Below, in pieces: positions 35,546-42,831 of a stretch of DNA of 64,000 bases (its first letter is position 1; every line of letters starts with the position of its first letter). This DNA comes from Gammaproteobacteria bacterium. Lineage in GTDB: Bacteria > Pseudomonadota > Gammaproteobacteria > Pseudomonadales > IMCC2047. The stretch spans positions 1 to 64,000 of the forward strand of contig JAJFKB010000024.1 of assembly GCA_021773395.1 (NCBI GenBank), written 5' to 3'. The notes under the pieces were generated by a model that worked only from the letters and a program-made list of their open reading frames with translations, searched no databases and was not told the DNA's origin. The translations under genes were made by a program, and so were the position numbers.

Positions 35546-35962
35546 GGTAAGTGCTTGGCATAATATACGGTAGCTCAAACTCAAGACGATATATCTAGAT
35601 CTAATCTGACAGATGGATAGGCGCCACTGGGCTGACAGTACTGGAGAATAATAAGTAGAGCGAACCTTCAGCGCCTCCATAACCGGCGCAGCCTTTTTGC
35701 ATCCGGCACCGAGAGCGCTTAACAGTAGTAACTCAGGTTTTATGCTGTAACTCTAAGAAAAGAGTTTGGCTAATCTAACAGACGCTTCACGCCACAGAAC
35801 AGACATTAACGCCTGAAAAAGGGAGCGGCCTTCTTTGACTGGTTAGGTGTATGACACATAAAATTGCTCACGGTTGATACCGAATTCCACCATCGCCTCG
35901 GTGACGCCCCACTTTTCCACCTCTGAGCATCGAGGCAACTGCTCTAGCATACCAATCTTCTA
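35546..35962. other. Gene-free stretch between the RIT element and an IS3 fragment
   Basis: No reliable gene is seen. A 35-codon frame on the minus strand near 35,850-35,950 reads CSEVEKWGVTEAMVEFGINR and could be the tail of a lost gene, but I cannot name the family. The stretch probably consists of debris between mobile elements. Confidence 0.4.
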
Positions 35963-36213
35963 CCTGTATTAACTGGTCCAGTTTCAAAGTTAGTTTACTC
36001 AGCTTTTAGGTTGATTCGGTAATTCCTCGCTCGGCAGCAGCGTTTCTGGGGCTGGTGGTCGATATCCCAGCGAGCTATGCGGTCGTTCGGTGTTGTAAAA
36101 CACTCGCCATTGATCGATCAGCACCTGGGCTTCTCGAAGCGTGAAGAACAACTCCCCGTTCAGCAACTCATCCCTGAGTTTACCGTTGAATGATTCGCGG
36201 TAGCCTGTGACGC
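35963..36213 (-). mobile_element. IS3-family fragment (OrfB C-terminus and end), copy 1
   Basis: The minus strand encodes SFNGKLRDELLN, then QWRVFYNTERPHSSLGY and a stop, the C-terminal integrase-core end of an IS3-family OrfB. The element's end, CCTGTATTAACTGGTCCAG read on the plus strand, starts at 35,963. The upstream part of OrfB is missing. A shorter copy of the same end lies at 38,188. Confidence 0.8.
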
Positions 36214-36279
36214 ATAGCTGCTGATCTGACCCGCCTGGGCGAAACGGTACTGTCTTGCGACGGCTAAATGTTCTGCACC

Positions 36280-37299
36280 CTATTGCGTAACGATAATCTT
36301 ACCTCTGGCGTGGCCGGTTTCCAGGTGGCGGAAGGCGGCGGCTATTTCGTCTAGGGGGTAAACCGTATCGATAACCGATCGCATGGCGCCCGAATCGAGT
36401 AGTTCGCGGAACAGCTCCAGATCGCTGGGGGTTTGTTGGGCCATGAACACGGCGGCGCGGCGTGTTCCGACCTTGAAGGCTAAAAGCGCTTTTAACATGT
36501 GTGGCAAGGGTCCTAACACCCGGTCCTTTGGTGCGCCGACAGCAACGTAGCTGCCAGACGGCGAGAGGCAGCGTTTGTAATGGGATATCTTGCGATTGCC
36601 GATGTTATCGAGGATAAGGTCATACTCGATACCACGTGCGGTAAAGTCATCGGCTTTGTAGTCGACGACGTGATCGGCTCCGAGGTCCCGGACCATCTCA
36701 ACATTTTTTGTACTGCACACGCCGGTCACCTCGGCGCCGAAATGCTTGGCCAACTGCACCGCATACGTGCCGACGCCGCCAGAGGCCCCGTTAATGAGTA
36801 CGCGTTGCCCTTGTGTGAGACGTCCGTGGTCTCGCAGCCCCTGCACAGCGGTGAGTGCAGCGACAGGAACTGCTGCGGCCTCTTCGAACGAAATATTGGC
36901 TGGCTTGCGGACGAGCGTGTCGACTTTAACACTGGCGTATTCGGCGAATGCACCCGCTGCACAGCCGAACACTTCATCGCCTGCGGCGAATCTGGTGACG
37001 TTCTGGCCGACAGACTTAATCACGCCAGCCACGTCGAGACCGAGCAAGCTCGATTTAGGCGTACGCCATCCGCCCCCTAGGCGCATAAGCAGAGGCGTGC
37101 CCGTCATATTGTGCCAATCGTAGGGATTTACTGACGCTGCACGAACGGCAACCACGACTTCGTCGGGTCCGCACTGCGGACACTCAACCTCCTTCACCGT
37201 GAGAGCGTCAGCCGATCCGTATCGGTCGATGGTTGAGGCTCGCATGGTTGCTCCCGTGCGTGTTGAGCCCTGTTCTCCAGTGGATGTCTGCGCTGTCAT
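36280..37299 (-). CDS. Zinc-independent medium-chain oxidoreductase (quinone-reductase type)
   Basis: About 339 residues of the medium-chain dehydrogenase/reductase superfamily: GroES-like domain with AASVNPYDWHNMTG and GLDVAGVIKSVG, then a nucleotide-binding domain with INGASGGVGTYAVQLAK. There is no structural zinc loop, so a zinc-independent NAD(P)H:quinone or enal reductase is likeliest. ATG 37299 has GGAG six bases upstream. The gene is divergent from a TetR gene across two matched dyads and is GC-richer than its surroundings. IS3-family ends on both sides suggest it arrived as a cassette. Confidence 0.78.
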   Translation of the reverse strand: MTAQTSTGEQGSTRTGATMRASTIDRYGSADALTVKEVECPQCGPDEVVVAVRAASVNPYDWHNMTGTPLLMRLGGGWRTPKSSLLGLDVAGVIKSVGQNVTRFAAGDEVFGCAAGAFAEYASVKVDTLVRKPANISFEEAAAVPVAALTAVQGLRDHGRLTQGQRVLINGASGGVGTYAVQLAKHFGAEVTGVCSTKNVEMVRDLGADHVVDYKADDFTARGIEYDLILDNIGNRKISHYKRCLSPSGSYVAVGAPKDRVLGPLPHMLKALLAFKVGTRRAAVFMAQQTPSDLELFRELLDSGAMRSVIDTVYPLDEIAAAFRHLETGHARGKIIVTQ

Positions 37300-37331
37300 T
37301 ACTCTCTCCAAATCAGGCCGGTTTCTGCTAT

Positions 37332-37377
37332 ACGTACATTGTACGTTGCTTGACGTAGATTAACGTACGTAGTACGT
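37332..37377. promoter_or_regulatory. Two identical-type operators between oxidoreductase and TetR genes
   Basis: ACGTAC-ATT-GTACGT (37,332-37,346) and ACGTAC-GTA-GTACGT (37,363-37,377) are perfect dyads of the same form, with centres 31 bases apart, about three helical turns. They lie between the divergent starts at 37,299 and 37,410. They are the probable binding sites of the adjacent TetR protein, which would then repress both genes. Confidence 0.75.
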
Positions 37378-37409
37378 TTGTCAACCTTGATTTAACAATT
37401 TCACGGCAG

Positions 37410-38063
37410 ATGGCTACTCAATCACCAACCCCCGTTAAGCCCCTGGGCAAACAGCGCATACTTGAAGCCGCTATTGCCTACGCCGACGAGCATGGCGTCG
37501 ACGCGCTCACGATGCGCAGGATCGCAGGCAAGCTGGGGTGTGGCGTTATGTCGTTGTACAACCATGTCTCCAACAAGGAAGACATGCTCGTTGGCATGGT
37601 AGACATTGTTGCAGGCGAGATCGAGTTGCCCTCGGTCAATGGCGACTGGAAAGGTGCCTTGCGGGCCAGCGCGGCAAATGCCCATGAGGTTCTGTTGATG
37701 CACCAATGGGCACCCGCGCAGTGGTCGCTGCGCATGCCGGGCCCCGCACGCATCCGTTATATGGATTCGATTCTCCAGGTATTGACCGAAGCCGGGCTGG
37801 ATGCGAGGCTCGTTTACAGCGGCTATCATGCAGTAACAATGCACATCATCGGGTTCACGTTGCAGGAGATTGGCTACCTGCAAGTGCTTGACGCCGATTT
37901 CGACGAGTTGGCCAACAAATTTCTCAAAGACCTCTCCGGCGACTTCCCTTACATGGTTGATCACGTGCGCGCTCACATGGATGACAACTGTGACAGCGAC
38001 GAGTTTGGATTTGTACTCGACCTGATCCTTGATGGCCTTGAGCGTGTCAGCGTTACGTCTTGA
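37410..38063 (+). CDS. TetR-family repressor
   Basis: A 217-residue protein with an N-terminal TetR helix-turn-helix (RILEAAIAYADEHGVDALTM, then KLGCGVMSLYNHVSNKEDML, residues about 15-55) and a helical ligand-binding domain like that of TetR itself (TetR_C class). It should bind the twin ACGTAC-N3-GTACGT dyads upstream and control itself and the oxidoreductase gene. The ligand is unknown. Base composition is richer in GC than the neighbouring recombinase genes. Confidence 0.85.
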   Translation: MATQSPTPVKPLGKQRILEAAIAYADEHGVDALTMRRIAGKLGCGVMSLYNHVSNKEDMLVGMVDIVAGEIELPSVNGDWKGALRASAANAHEVLLMHQWAPAQWSLRMPGPARIRYMDSILQVLTEAGLDARLVYSGYHAVTMHIIGFTLQEIGYLQVLDADFDELANKFLKDLSGDFPYMVDHVRAHMDDNCDSDEFGFVLDLILDGLERVSVTS

Positions 38064-38187
38064 TCACCACAGCTTGTTCGCCAACCGGAACCGGCCGACC
38101 TGCATGCGTGGCGGCATATTCCTCGCCATCAATCAGTGAAGAGAACCAAAGGTTGGGGTATCCCGTATTGCGCAGAGCAATAACTTG

Positions 38188-38311
38188 CCTGTATTAACTG
38201 GTCCAGTTTCAAAGTTTGTTTACGCAGCTTTTGGCTGATTCGGTAATTCCTCGTTCGGCAGCAGCGTTTCTGGGGCTGGTGGCCGATTCCCCAGCGAGCT
38301 ATGCGGTCGTG
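38188..38311 (-). mobile_element. IS3-family fragment, copy 2
   Basis: The sequence repeats the end of copy 1 (35,963) in the same orientation, starting CCTGTATTAACTGGTCCAG and including the codons for RPHSSLGNRPPAPETLL. Similarity stops at about 38,311, where unrelated sequence is joined in frame. The fragment and copy 1 bracket the oxidoreductase/TetR pair. The stretch 38,064-38,187 and 38,312-38,746 contains no convincing gene. Confidence 0.75.
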
Positions 38312-38746
38312 TCCTTGATCGTACGGCCAGAAAGCGAAACGCCCGCGACGTCGCCACATACTCTTCTCCGCCATTTACCAATATCGGGTACTTTGGGCCG
38401 AGGGACACTTTCGCCTGGCGGACTTCAAGTTGCATCGTAAGTGACTCTGACACCTAACATTTGTATACCGCGCACGTTCTGTTAATTTATTCTTGTTATG
38501 CTGTATATATGCACAGATCGAGTTTGCAAAAAAGAGACCCTATGGCTAATGTCTCTTCCTAGGCGTTTTGAGTCCTTGGATCTCTTGAAAACTGCACGAT
38601 CAAATATAAACCCATTTGTCGAATTGTCAGTTTTGGTCTGAGCTTATAAAGCTTGGCCTAATGCATATTCGACACTTCAAACTATGCGACATGAAACGCC
38701 TAATCCTCCAGTATCTATCGACGGCTATTGTGGTGTCGTGAAGATT

Positions 38747-38840
38747 CTGGAAGTATTATGCAAAGTATTTTGGAGGTAATCATTTGATTTTATTGATAAT
38801 TAATATGGCTACTTTACATAAGCAGTTACGTACCTAAATA
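38747..38840 (-). repeat. Right site module, inverted partner of 32,100-32,193
   Basis: The decamer TTATGYAAAG occurs at 38,756-38,765 and, as complement, at 38,812-38,821. The 56-base offset between them equals that of the left module (32,119 and 32,175). The outer part overlaps the last codons of the integrase at 38,826 (AYLGT, stop). The imperfect dyad CTCCAAAATACTTTGCATAA, followed by TACTTCCAG, resembles a core recombination site. Confidence 0.6.
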
Positions 38841-39773
38841 GGCGGCAATCACGTCCAGCCTGCCATGACCCAATTCTTGGGAGAGTATGGCTCGCGCCTG
38901 TCGATCAACGGCTTTATCCGCCCGTCGACCCTGGGTAATGACGGGTGCCGGGTATCCGGTCAGCTGTTGATAACGCTCGCAGGCATAGGCGGCTCTCATA
39001 TCATGAAAGCCCTGAATGTCGGTATCTTTGGTAGCAGTGCGCCACTGGTAATAGGCTTGATCTCGCCATTGCACATAAGTCTTGTCTTCGGGTATCAAGT
39101 TCTTTTGGTATTTCGGTTGTCGTAGTGCTGCTTGCTTTAGTATGGCCAGATTCTCTTTGTTCACGGGTACCCACCGGTCAGCACCTTTTCCTCGCCCACC
39201 TTTGGTGCCTTGCGTGATATTAACCCGTCCCAAACGATTGGCCTGCCTTAAGGCTTTCCGGGCATCAAGCATCGAGGCTTCCTTAAACCGCAGGCCCAAG
39301 CTTCGGGTTAATTGCACCAGTATGGCAGTCCGTTCCTGACCGTTCTTGAGTAAGAGGTCGAGCGGAGTATTTAAAGCTTGTCTGTTCAGGGTGGCAGGAA
39401 CAGTCGAACGGACATGAGAACGGACACCCACCAAGTCGACCGGTGAGAGATGGAGCACTTCGTCTTTGCGCAGGGTCTCCACTATCACGTTGACCGTGGA
39501 GAGCAGGTTCTGGGCATAGGAAACACTCATCGCTTGACTGTTCACCTCGGTTTTTAACTGTTCTGCGTATTGATTGAGTAACGCTTTATCGATCTTTCTG
39601 GCATCGTTAATCCCTTCGCTTTTAAGATAATGGACAAATTGCTGCCAGCGTTCTTCATGGGTCGCTCGGGTACTGTAATGCCCTTCACCATATCGATCCT
39701 TCAGGGCACTTTTTCCTGCCCAGGCCAATTGTTTACCATATCCATAATTCCTGGTACCGCCGATCTTGCCCAT
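38826..39773 (-). CDS. Integrase of the Integrase_1 (PF12835-like) type
   Basis: A 315-residue integrase. The N-terminal half (HEERWQQFVHYLKSEGI onward) resembles the Phage_int_SAM_2 domain. The catalytic half shows Arg in RSLGLRFKEASMLD, DIQGFHDMRAAYACERYQ as the HxxR box, SQELGHGRLDVIAAYLG as the His/Tyr end. AGGG five bases before the ATG fits. It is a different lineage from the island integrase at 41,339 and the three RIT recombinases. Its 3' end overlaps a site module repeated 6.6 kb away, and it probably belonged to another small element now nested in the island. Confidence 0.78.
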   Translation of the reverse strand: MGKIGGTRNYGYGKQLAWAGKSALKDRYGEGHYSTRATHEERWQQFVHYLKSEGINDARKIDKALLNQYAEQLKTEVNSQAMSVSYAQNLLSTVNVIVETLRKDEVLHLSPVDLVGVRSHVRSTVPATLNRQALNTPLDLLLKNGQERTAILVQLTRSLGLRFKEASMLDARKALRQANRLGRVNITQGTKGGRGKGADRWVPVNKENLAILKQAALRQPKYQKNLIPEDKTYVQWRDQAYYQWRTATKDTDIQGFHDMRAAYACERYQQLTGYPAPVITQGRRADKAVDRQARAILSQELGHGRLDVIAAYLGT

Positions 39774-39846
39774 ATAACCCTGCTGTTGGTAAATGTTAAA
39801 ACCGGATAAGTACCGGTCGGACTTGACTGAGTCGCTCAGTCAGCGG

Positions 39847-40116
39847 CTATCTGTAAAAGACAGCATGGACAAACATGGCCACTGACTGCTTGGCACACCG
39901 GAACAGAGTATTCTCTGCGGGTTGTGTGCTGTGCCTCTCGTTAAAGCGAAATGACGCTTTGATCGAGGGCCGCAGTGGTGGTTTTTTCGGCGTTTGTATC
40001 AGCGGTGTTGCCGCTAATACCTTGATTTGACGAGCGATAGTGCGGGTACTACGTACCCGTCTCTGTGTAAAAACACCACAGAGACGGGTAGCACTATCCT
40101 CGTCTTTTTCTTTCAC
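39847..40116 (-). CDS. Small basic hypothetical protein
   Basis: An 89-residue basic protein starting at GTG 40116. The start is supported by a near-perfect ribosome-binding site, AGGAGGTGATC, nine bases upstream, the strongest in this part of the window. No domain is recognised. It lies 73 bases before the integrase gene on the same strand and may be co-transcribed. A complex dyad (40,036-40,098) lies within its early codons and may influence expression or be a DNA-level site. Confidence 0.45.
   Translation of the reverse strand: MKEKDEDSATRLCGVFTQRRVRSTRTIARQIKVLAATPLIQTPKKPPLRPSIKASFRFNERHSTQPAENTLFRCAKQSVAMFVHAVFYR
40036..40098. repeat. Compound dyad with competing hairpins
   Basis: TACCCGTCTCTGTG (40,054-40,067) pairs perfectly with CACAGAGACGGGTA (40,077-40,090). 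GATAGTGC (40,036-40,043) pairs with GCACTATC (40,091-40,098). Between them GGGTAC-TAC-GTACCC (40,044-40,058) forms a third hairpin that competes for GTACCC. Such mutually exclusive pairing is typical of attenuators or of recombination sites; which applies is open. Confidence 0.55.
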
Positions 40117-40602
40117 TGCTTAGATCACCTCCTGATTTTGGTTCGTGGTTAATGGGGTGGCTGTGCCTGGATCTTTAAGGGATCCTGGCGCGGCCGTTCT
40201 TTTAAGTGCTTCGTCATTGGTATGACTCCACACTTCTGCCTTTACCGGTCATGCATAAAGGGCCTTACTTTTGCGACTAGGTCTGCAGTCGCCACAGAGA
40301 TTACCGGCAATAAAACACAAGAGAGCAATCGGAAACAGCCTAAATCCCTTCACCCAGTGAAGAGGTTTTACGCTTGTTTATTGTGCTGGTCTGGTATAGG
40401 CGAAAGAGGCCATTGCTAAAACCACGACAGGCCTTGTAGAGATTATTGGTGGTTTTTACTTAGGCGGTGGGGAATGATCTTTTTATACAAAAAAAAGGCT
40501 GGTAATCACTGGCATGGATAGGAATTAAGAGGTGTTGCCAGTGGCAACGGGACTCTTCAATTTGTTACTGCGCACTGAAAAGTGCATTCTGTTGGGGGCG
40601 TA
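40117..40602. other. Gene-free stretch before the integrase region
   Basis: Only a weak 65-codon plus-strand frame (40,222-40,419) without a good ribosome-binding site is present, and I do not call it. No repeats of note were found apart from the leader of the preceding small gene. Confidence 0.4.
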
Positions 40603-41007
40603 CTAACGCGATAACCTAAAGATATCGACCTTCCAGCTTGCTTGATCACCGTCTTCTCCTTCTGGATCATCAAGCTTATCAATTTCATCAGCAATGATGT
40701 CGAGAAAATCCTCCAAGTAAAGCTTACGATCAGGTTCTATATCGTATTCATCGATGATGCCTGCGCCATTTTCCACCCGCACCGTACAGAGCCAATGTTG
40801 TTTGGATTGCAGGTACTGCTGAGGCAGCGGTTTGGTTGCAGAGGTTTCGCTGCTGATAGTACGGATTAGTCTTCGTTTCACAGGGGCAATGGATAATCGA
40901 TATAAAAGAATGGCGCTTAATAAACCAGGAAATGGGGTAGTCGTCAAATTTGCGAGGATAAGGGCGTCAACGAATAATGAGGTTTGTCTTCGCTGGCATT
41001 TACCCAT
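40603..41007 (-). CDS. Hypothetical acidic-tailed protein
   Basis: A 134-residue frame. The C-terminal 75 residues look like a real protein, with SKQHWLCTVRVENGAGIIDE followed by a strongly acidic tail. The N-terminal part is basic and hydrophobic and may be untranslated, but there is no internal Met to offer a better start. No family is recognised. It is divergent from the AlpA-like gene in the integration module, where small accessory genes are common. Confidence 0.4.
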   Translation of the reverse strand: MGKCQRRQTSLFVDALILANLTTTPFPGLLSAILLYRLSIAPVKRRLIRTISSETSATKPLPQQYLQSKQHWLCTVRVENGAGIIDEYDIEPDRKLYLEDFLDIIADEIDKLDDPEGEDGDQASWKVDIFRLSR

Positions 41008-41093
41008 TTCGACAATAGGGCATTAAAACTTCCTCTCGGTAGGAACGGTTTTAACCTTGTTAATGCTGCTTCACGGCATAACATTGTTAAGCG

Positions 41094-41477
41094 ATGGATA
41101 ACTCAAAACGAAAATTAGCCAAAACGGCTGTCATTCAACCCCGCTTGATTCGTTTGCGCGATGCGCCGATGTATGTCGGCATGGACAGACACCGCTTTAA
41201 TGAGGAAGTCAGGCCCAATGTGGTGGAAGTACCCATCGGAAAGCAAGGAATTGCCTTTGACCGGCTTGAAATTGATGCATGGGTGGAGCACTATATCTCG
41301 TGCTACGGACGTCCCAATCAAATGAAAGGAGAATTGATATGGGACAGAAGAAAACACCAGGGCTCGTCAAACGCGAAGGCATCTGGCACGTCGACAAAGT
41401 TATCGGCGGACGGAGAATTTGCAAAAGCACTGGAAGTGATTACCTTGAAGAGGCAGAAACTTACCTCGCACGATTGA
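41094..41477 (+). CDS. AlpA/excisionase-like DNA-binding protein
   Basis: A 127-residue protein. Residues 17-65, with RLIRLRDAPMYVGMDRHRFN and FDRLEIDAWVEHYI, resemble the winged-helix of AlpA/MerR-type excisionases, which bind near att sites and steer integrase toward excision. It overlaps the integrase start by 139 bases in another frame, so the last 45 residues may be non-essential or the genes tightly coupled. The position directly before the integrase supports the call. Confidence 0.6.
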   Translation: MDNSKRKLAKTAVIQPRLIRLRDAPMYVGMDRHRFNEEVRPNVVEVPIGKQGIAFDRLEIDAWVEHYISCYGRPNQMKGELIWDRRKHQGSSNAKASGTSTKLSADGEFAKALEVITLKRQKLTSHD

Positions 41478-42421
41478 GGGAAGAGATCCGGCAAGCAGAG
41501 GTTTACGGCGTACGCCCAAATAGGACTTTTCAGCAGGCGGCAGCAAAGTATGTTTTAGAAAACCAGCATAAGCGCAGCATCGCAAGCGATATCGGAAGAC
41601 TAAAACAACTGATGCCCTGGATTGGCTCATGCCCTTTGGCAAGACTTCATAGAGGTACGCTGGAATCTTGGGTTGAGCAAAGGAGAAAGGATGGCGTCTC
41701 CGTTGGAACGATCAACCACGGATTAAAGGTTGTTAGACGCATCATGAACCTCGCCGCATCGGAGTGGATGGACGGACATGGTTTGACTTGGATACAAACA
41801 GCGCCAAGGTTTAGGTTGCTGCCTGATCTGAACAAACGACAACCGTACCCACTGTCTTGGGAAGAGCAGGCGAAGCTGTTTAAATTACTGCCTGAGCATC
41901 TGGAAGCAATGGCATTATTCACGGTCAACACCGGCTGCAGAGACAGTGAGGTTTGTCATCTTCGGTGGGAATGGGAAGTGGTTGTGCCATCGATGAAGAC
42001 GTCAGTATTTATCATACCTGGTACGCAGGTGAAAAATACGGATGAACGTCTGGTGATCTTGAACTCAGTTGCACGATCGGTAATTTCCGCTCAGCGGGGA
42101 AAACATCCACAATACGTGTTTGTGTACCGAGGAAAGCCGATTCAGCATATGCTGAATAACGGCTGGCGCCAGGCCAGAGAAACGGTGGGATTAGCGCAGG
42201 TTCGGGTTCATGACTTGAAACATACTTTTGGTCGGCGCTTACGCGCTGCGGGAGTGAGTTTTGAGGATCGGCAGGACTTATTAGGTCACCGCTCTGCGCG
42301 TATTACGACGCACTACTCCGCTGCTGAGCTTTCCAGATTGATCGAGGCAGCTGAGACGGTATGCGAAAGAAACGGAAATAAACCGGAGTTGGTGGTTTTA
42401 CGGCGGCTAAATATAGCTTAA
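41339..42421 (+). CDS. Island tyrosine integrase
   Basis: About 360 residues. ATG 41339 is preceded by AAAGGA and begins MGQKKTPGLVKREGIWHVD, an arm-binding N-terminus. A core-binding domain follows (about 70-160), then the catalytic domain: Arg in NTGCRDSEVCHLR, HDLKHTFGRRLR in place of the usual HxxR (Lys instead of Arg at the fourth position), LGHRSARITTHYSAAE with the third-box His and Tyr. The gene ends 87 bases from the 3' end of the intact tRNA-Lys, the classic position for the integrase that made the island. It appears intact. Confidence 0.88.
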   Translation: MGQKKTPGLVKREGIWHVDKVIGGRRICKSTGSDYLEEAETYLARLREEIRQAEVYGVRPNRTFQQAAAKYVLENQHKRSIASDIGRLKQLMPWIGSCPLARLHRGTLESWVEQRRKDGVSVGTINHGLKVVRRIMNLAASEWMDGHGLTWIQTAPRFRLLPDLNKRQPYPLSWEEQAKLFKLLPEHLEAMALFTVNTGCRDSEVCHLRWEWEVVVPSMKTSVFIIPGTQVKNTDERLVILNSVARSVISAQRGKHPQYVFVYRGKPIQHMLNNGWRQARETVGLAQVRVHDLKHTFGRRLRAAGVSFEDRQDLLGHRSARITTHYSAAELSRLIEAAETVCERNGNKPELVVLRRLNIA

Positions 42422-42490
42422 ATACAGGCGAATTTACGTAAAATCACGCAAAACTCACGCAGGAGAAAGGAGGAAAAAGTTTTAACCGAG

Positions 42491-42554
42491 CTAACTCTTT
42501 GATTTAATTGGTGGGCCGTCAGGGATTCGAACCCTGGACCAATGGATTAAGAGT
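42491..42554 (-). other. attR: tRNA-Lys 3' half and flank at the integrase end
   Basis: This segment aligns gaplessly with 2,980-3,043. It includes the 3' half of the intact tRNA gene, which is probably supplied by the element: its G at tRNA position 69 makes a wobble pair with T4, while the displaced host copy has the Watson-Crick A. The crossover probably lies in or near the anticodon loop, where identity ends (GGATTAAGAGT). Confidence 0.75.
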
Positions 42555-42584
42555 CCACTGCTCTACCAACTGAGCTAACGACCC
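42509..42584 (-). tRNA. tRNA-Lys(CTT)
   Basis: A full cloverleaf of 73 nt plus encoded CCA. The acceptor stem is GGGTCGT with ACGGCCC (one T-G wobble), the anticodon loop CTCTTAA carries CTT, the T arm is CAGGG-TTCGAAT-CCCTG, and the D arm contains AGCTCAGTTGGTAGAGC. It reads AAG lysine codons. It is the integration site of the island and stays functional because the element restored its 3' half. Confidence 0.95.
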
Positions 42585-42662
42585 GAAAAAAAATTATCAA
42601 CGCTAAGCCTATTTCACCGGCTGCCCATGATACAAGTTAATTTTGTTCTTTTACGAACTATA

Positions 42663-42803
42663 AGAGACCTTTGCATAACTACTACGCTAGGCAATACAGT
42701 GTTAAAAACCGCCTCAAAATGCTCATTTATAAGTATAAACTCCGCTTTTTCGCCGATTTTTACCTTGTCTTGCCGTCTCTCGCTACATTATGCAAAGGTC
42801 TCT
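42663..42803. repeat. MITE-like element with 16-bp terminal inverted repeats
   Basis: AGAGACCTTTGCATAA (42,663-42,678) is exactly inverted at 42,788-42,803, enclosing 109 bases with no gene. The ends resemble those of IS5-family elements that begin GAGACCTTTGCA, so this is probably a non-autonomous derivative. It sits just outside the island, between tRNA-Lys and metZ. Confidence 0.65.
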
Positions 42804-42831
42804 ATAAACAGTTTCTAACCTGGTATTGAAG

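Larger units (their letters stand above)
2998..42554. mobile_element. Genomic island integrated in tRNA-Lys(CTT)
   Basis: The island is bounded by direct repeats of the tRNA-Lys 3' half, with a tyrosine integrase (41,339-42,421) and an AlpA/excisionase-like gene at the tRNA end. It carries the arylamine catabolic operon, the envelope module, a regulator-transporter cluster and several smaller mobile relics. Genes for conjugation, replication or phage structure were not seen, so it is an integrative island of unknown transfer mode. Inner elements show it has been rearranged since acquisition, and mobility today is uncertain. Confidence 0.75.

Noticed and set aside
38220-38453. A 77-residue gene on the minus strand
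   Set aside because: It is a chimera of unrelated sequence and the truncated IS3 OrfB end at 38,188-38,311.
2998-42554. Conjugative element or prophage
   Set aside because: No relaxase, type IV secretion, replication or phage structural gene is visible in the island.
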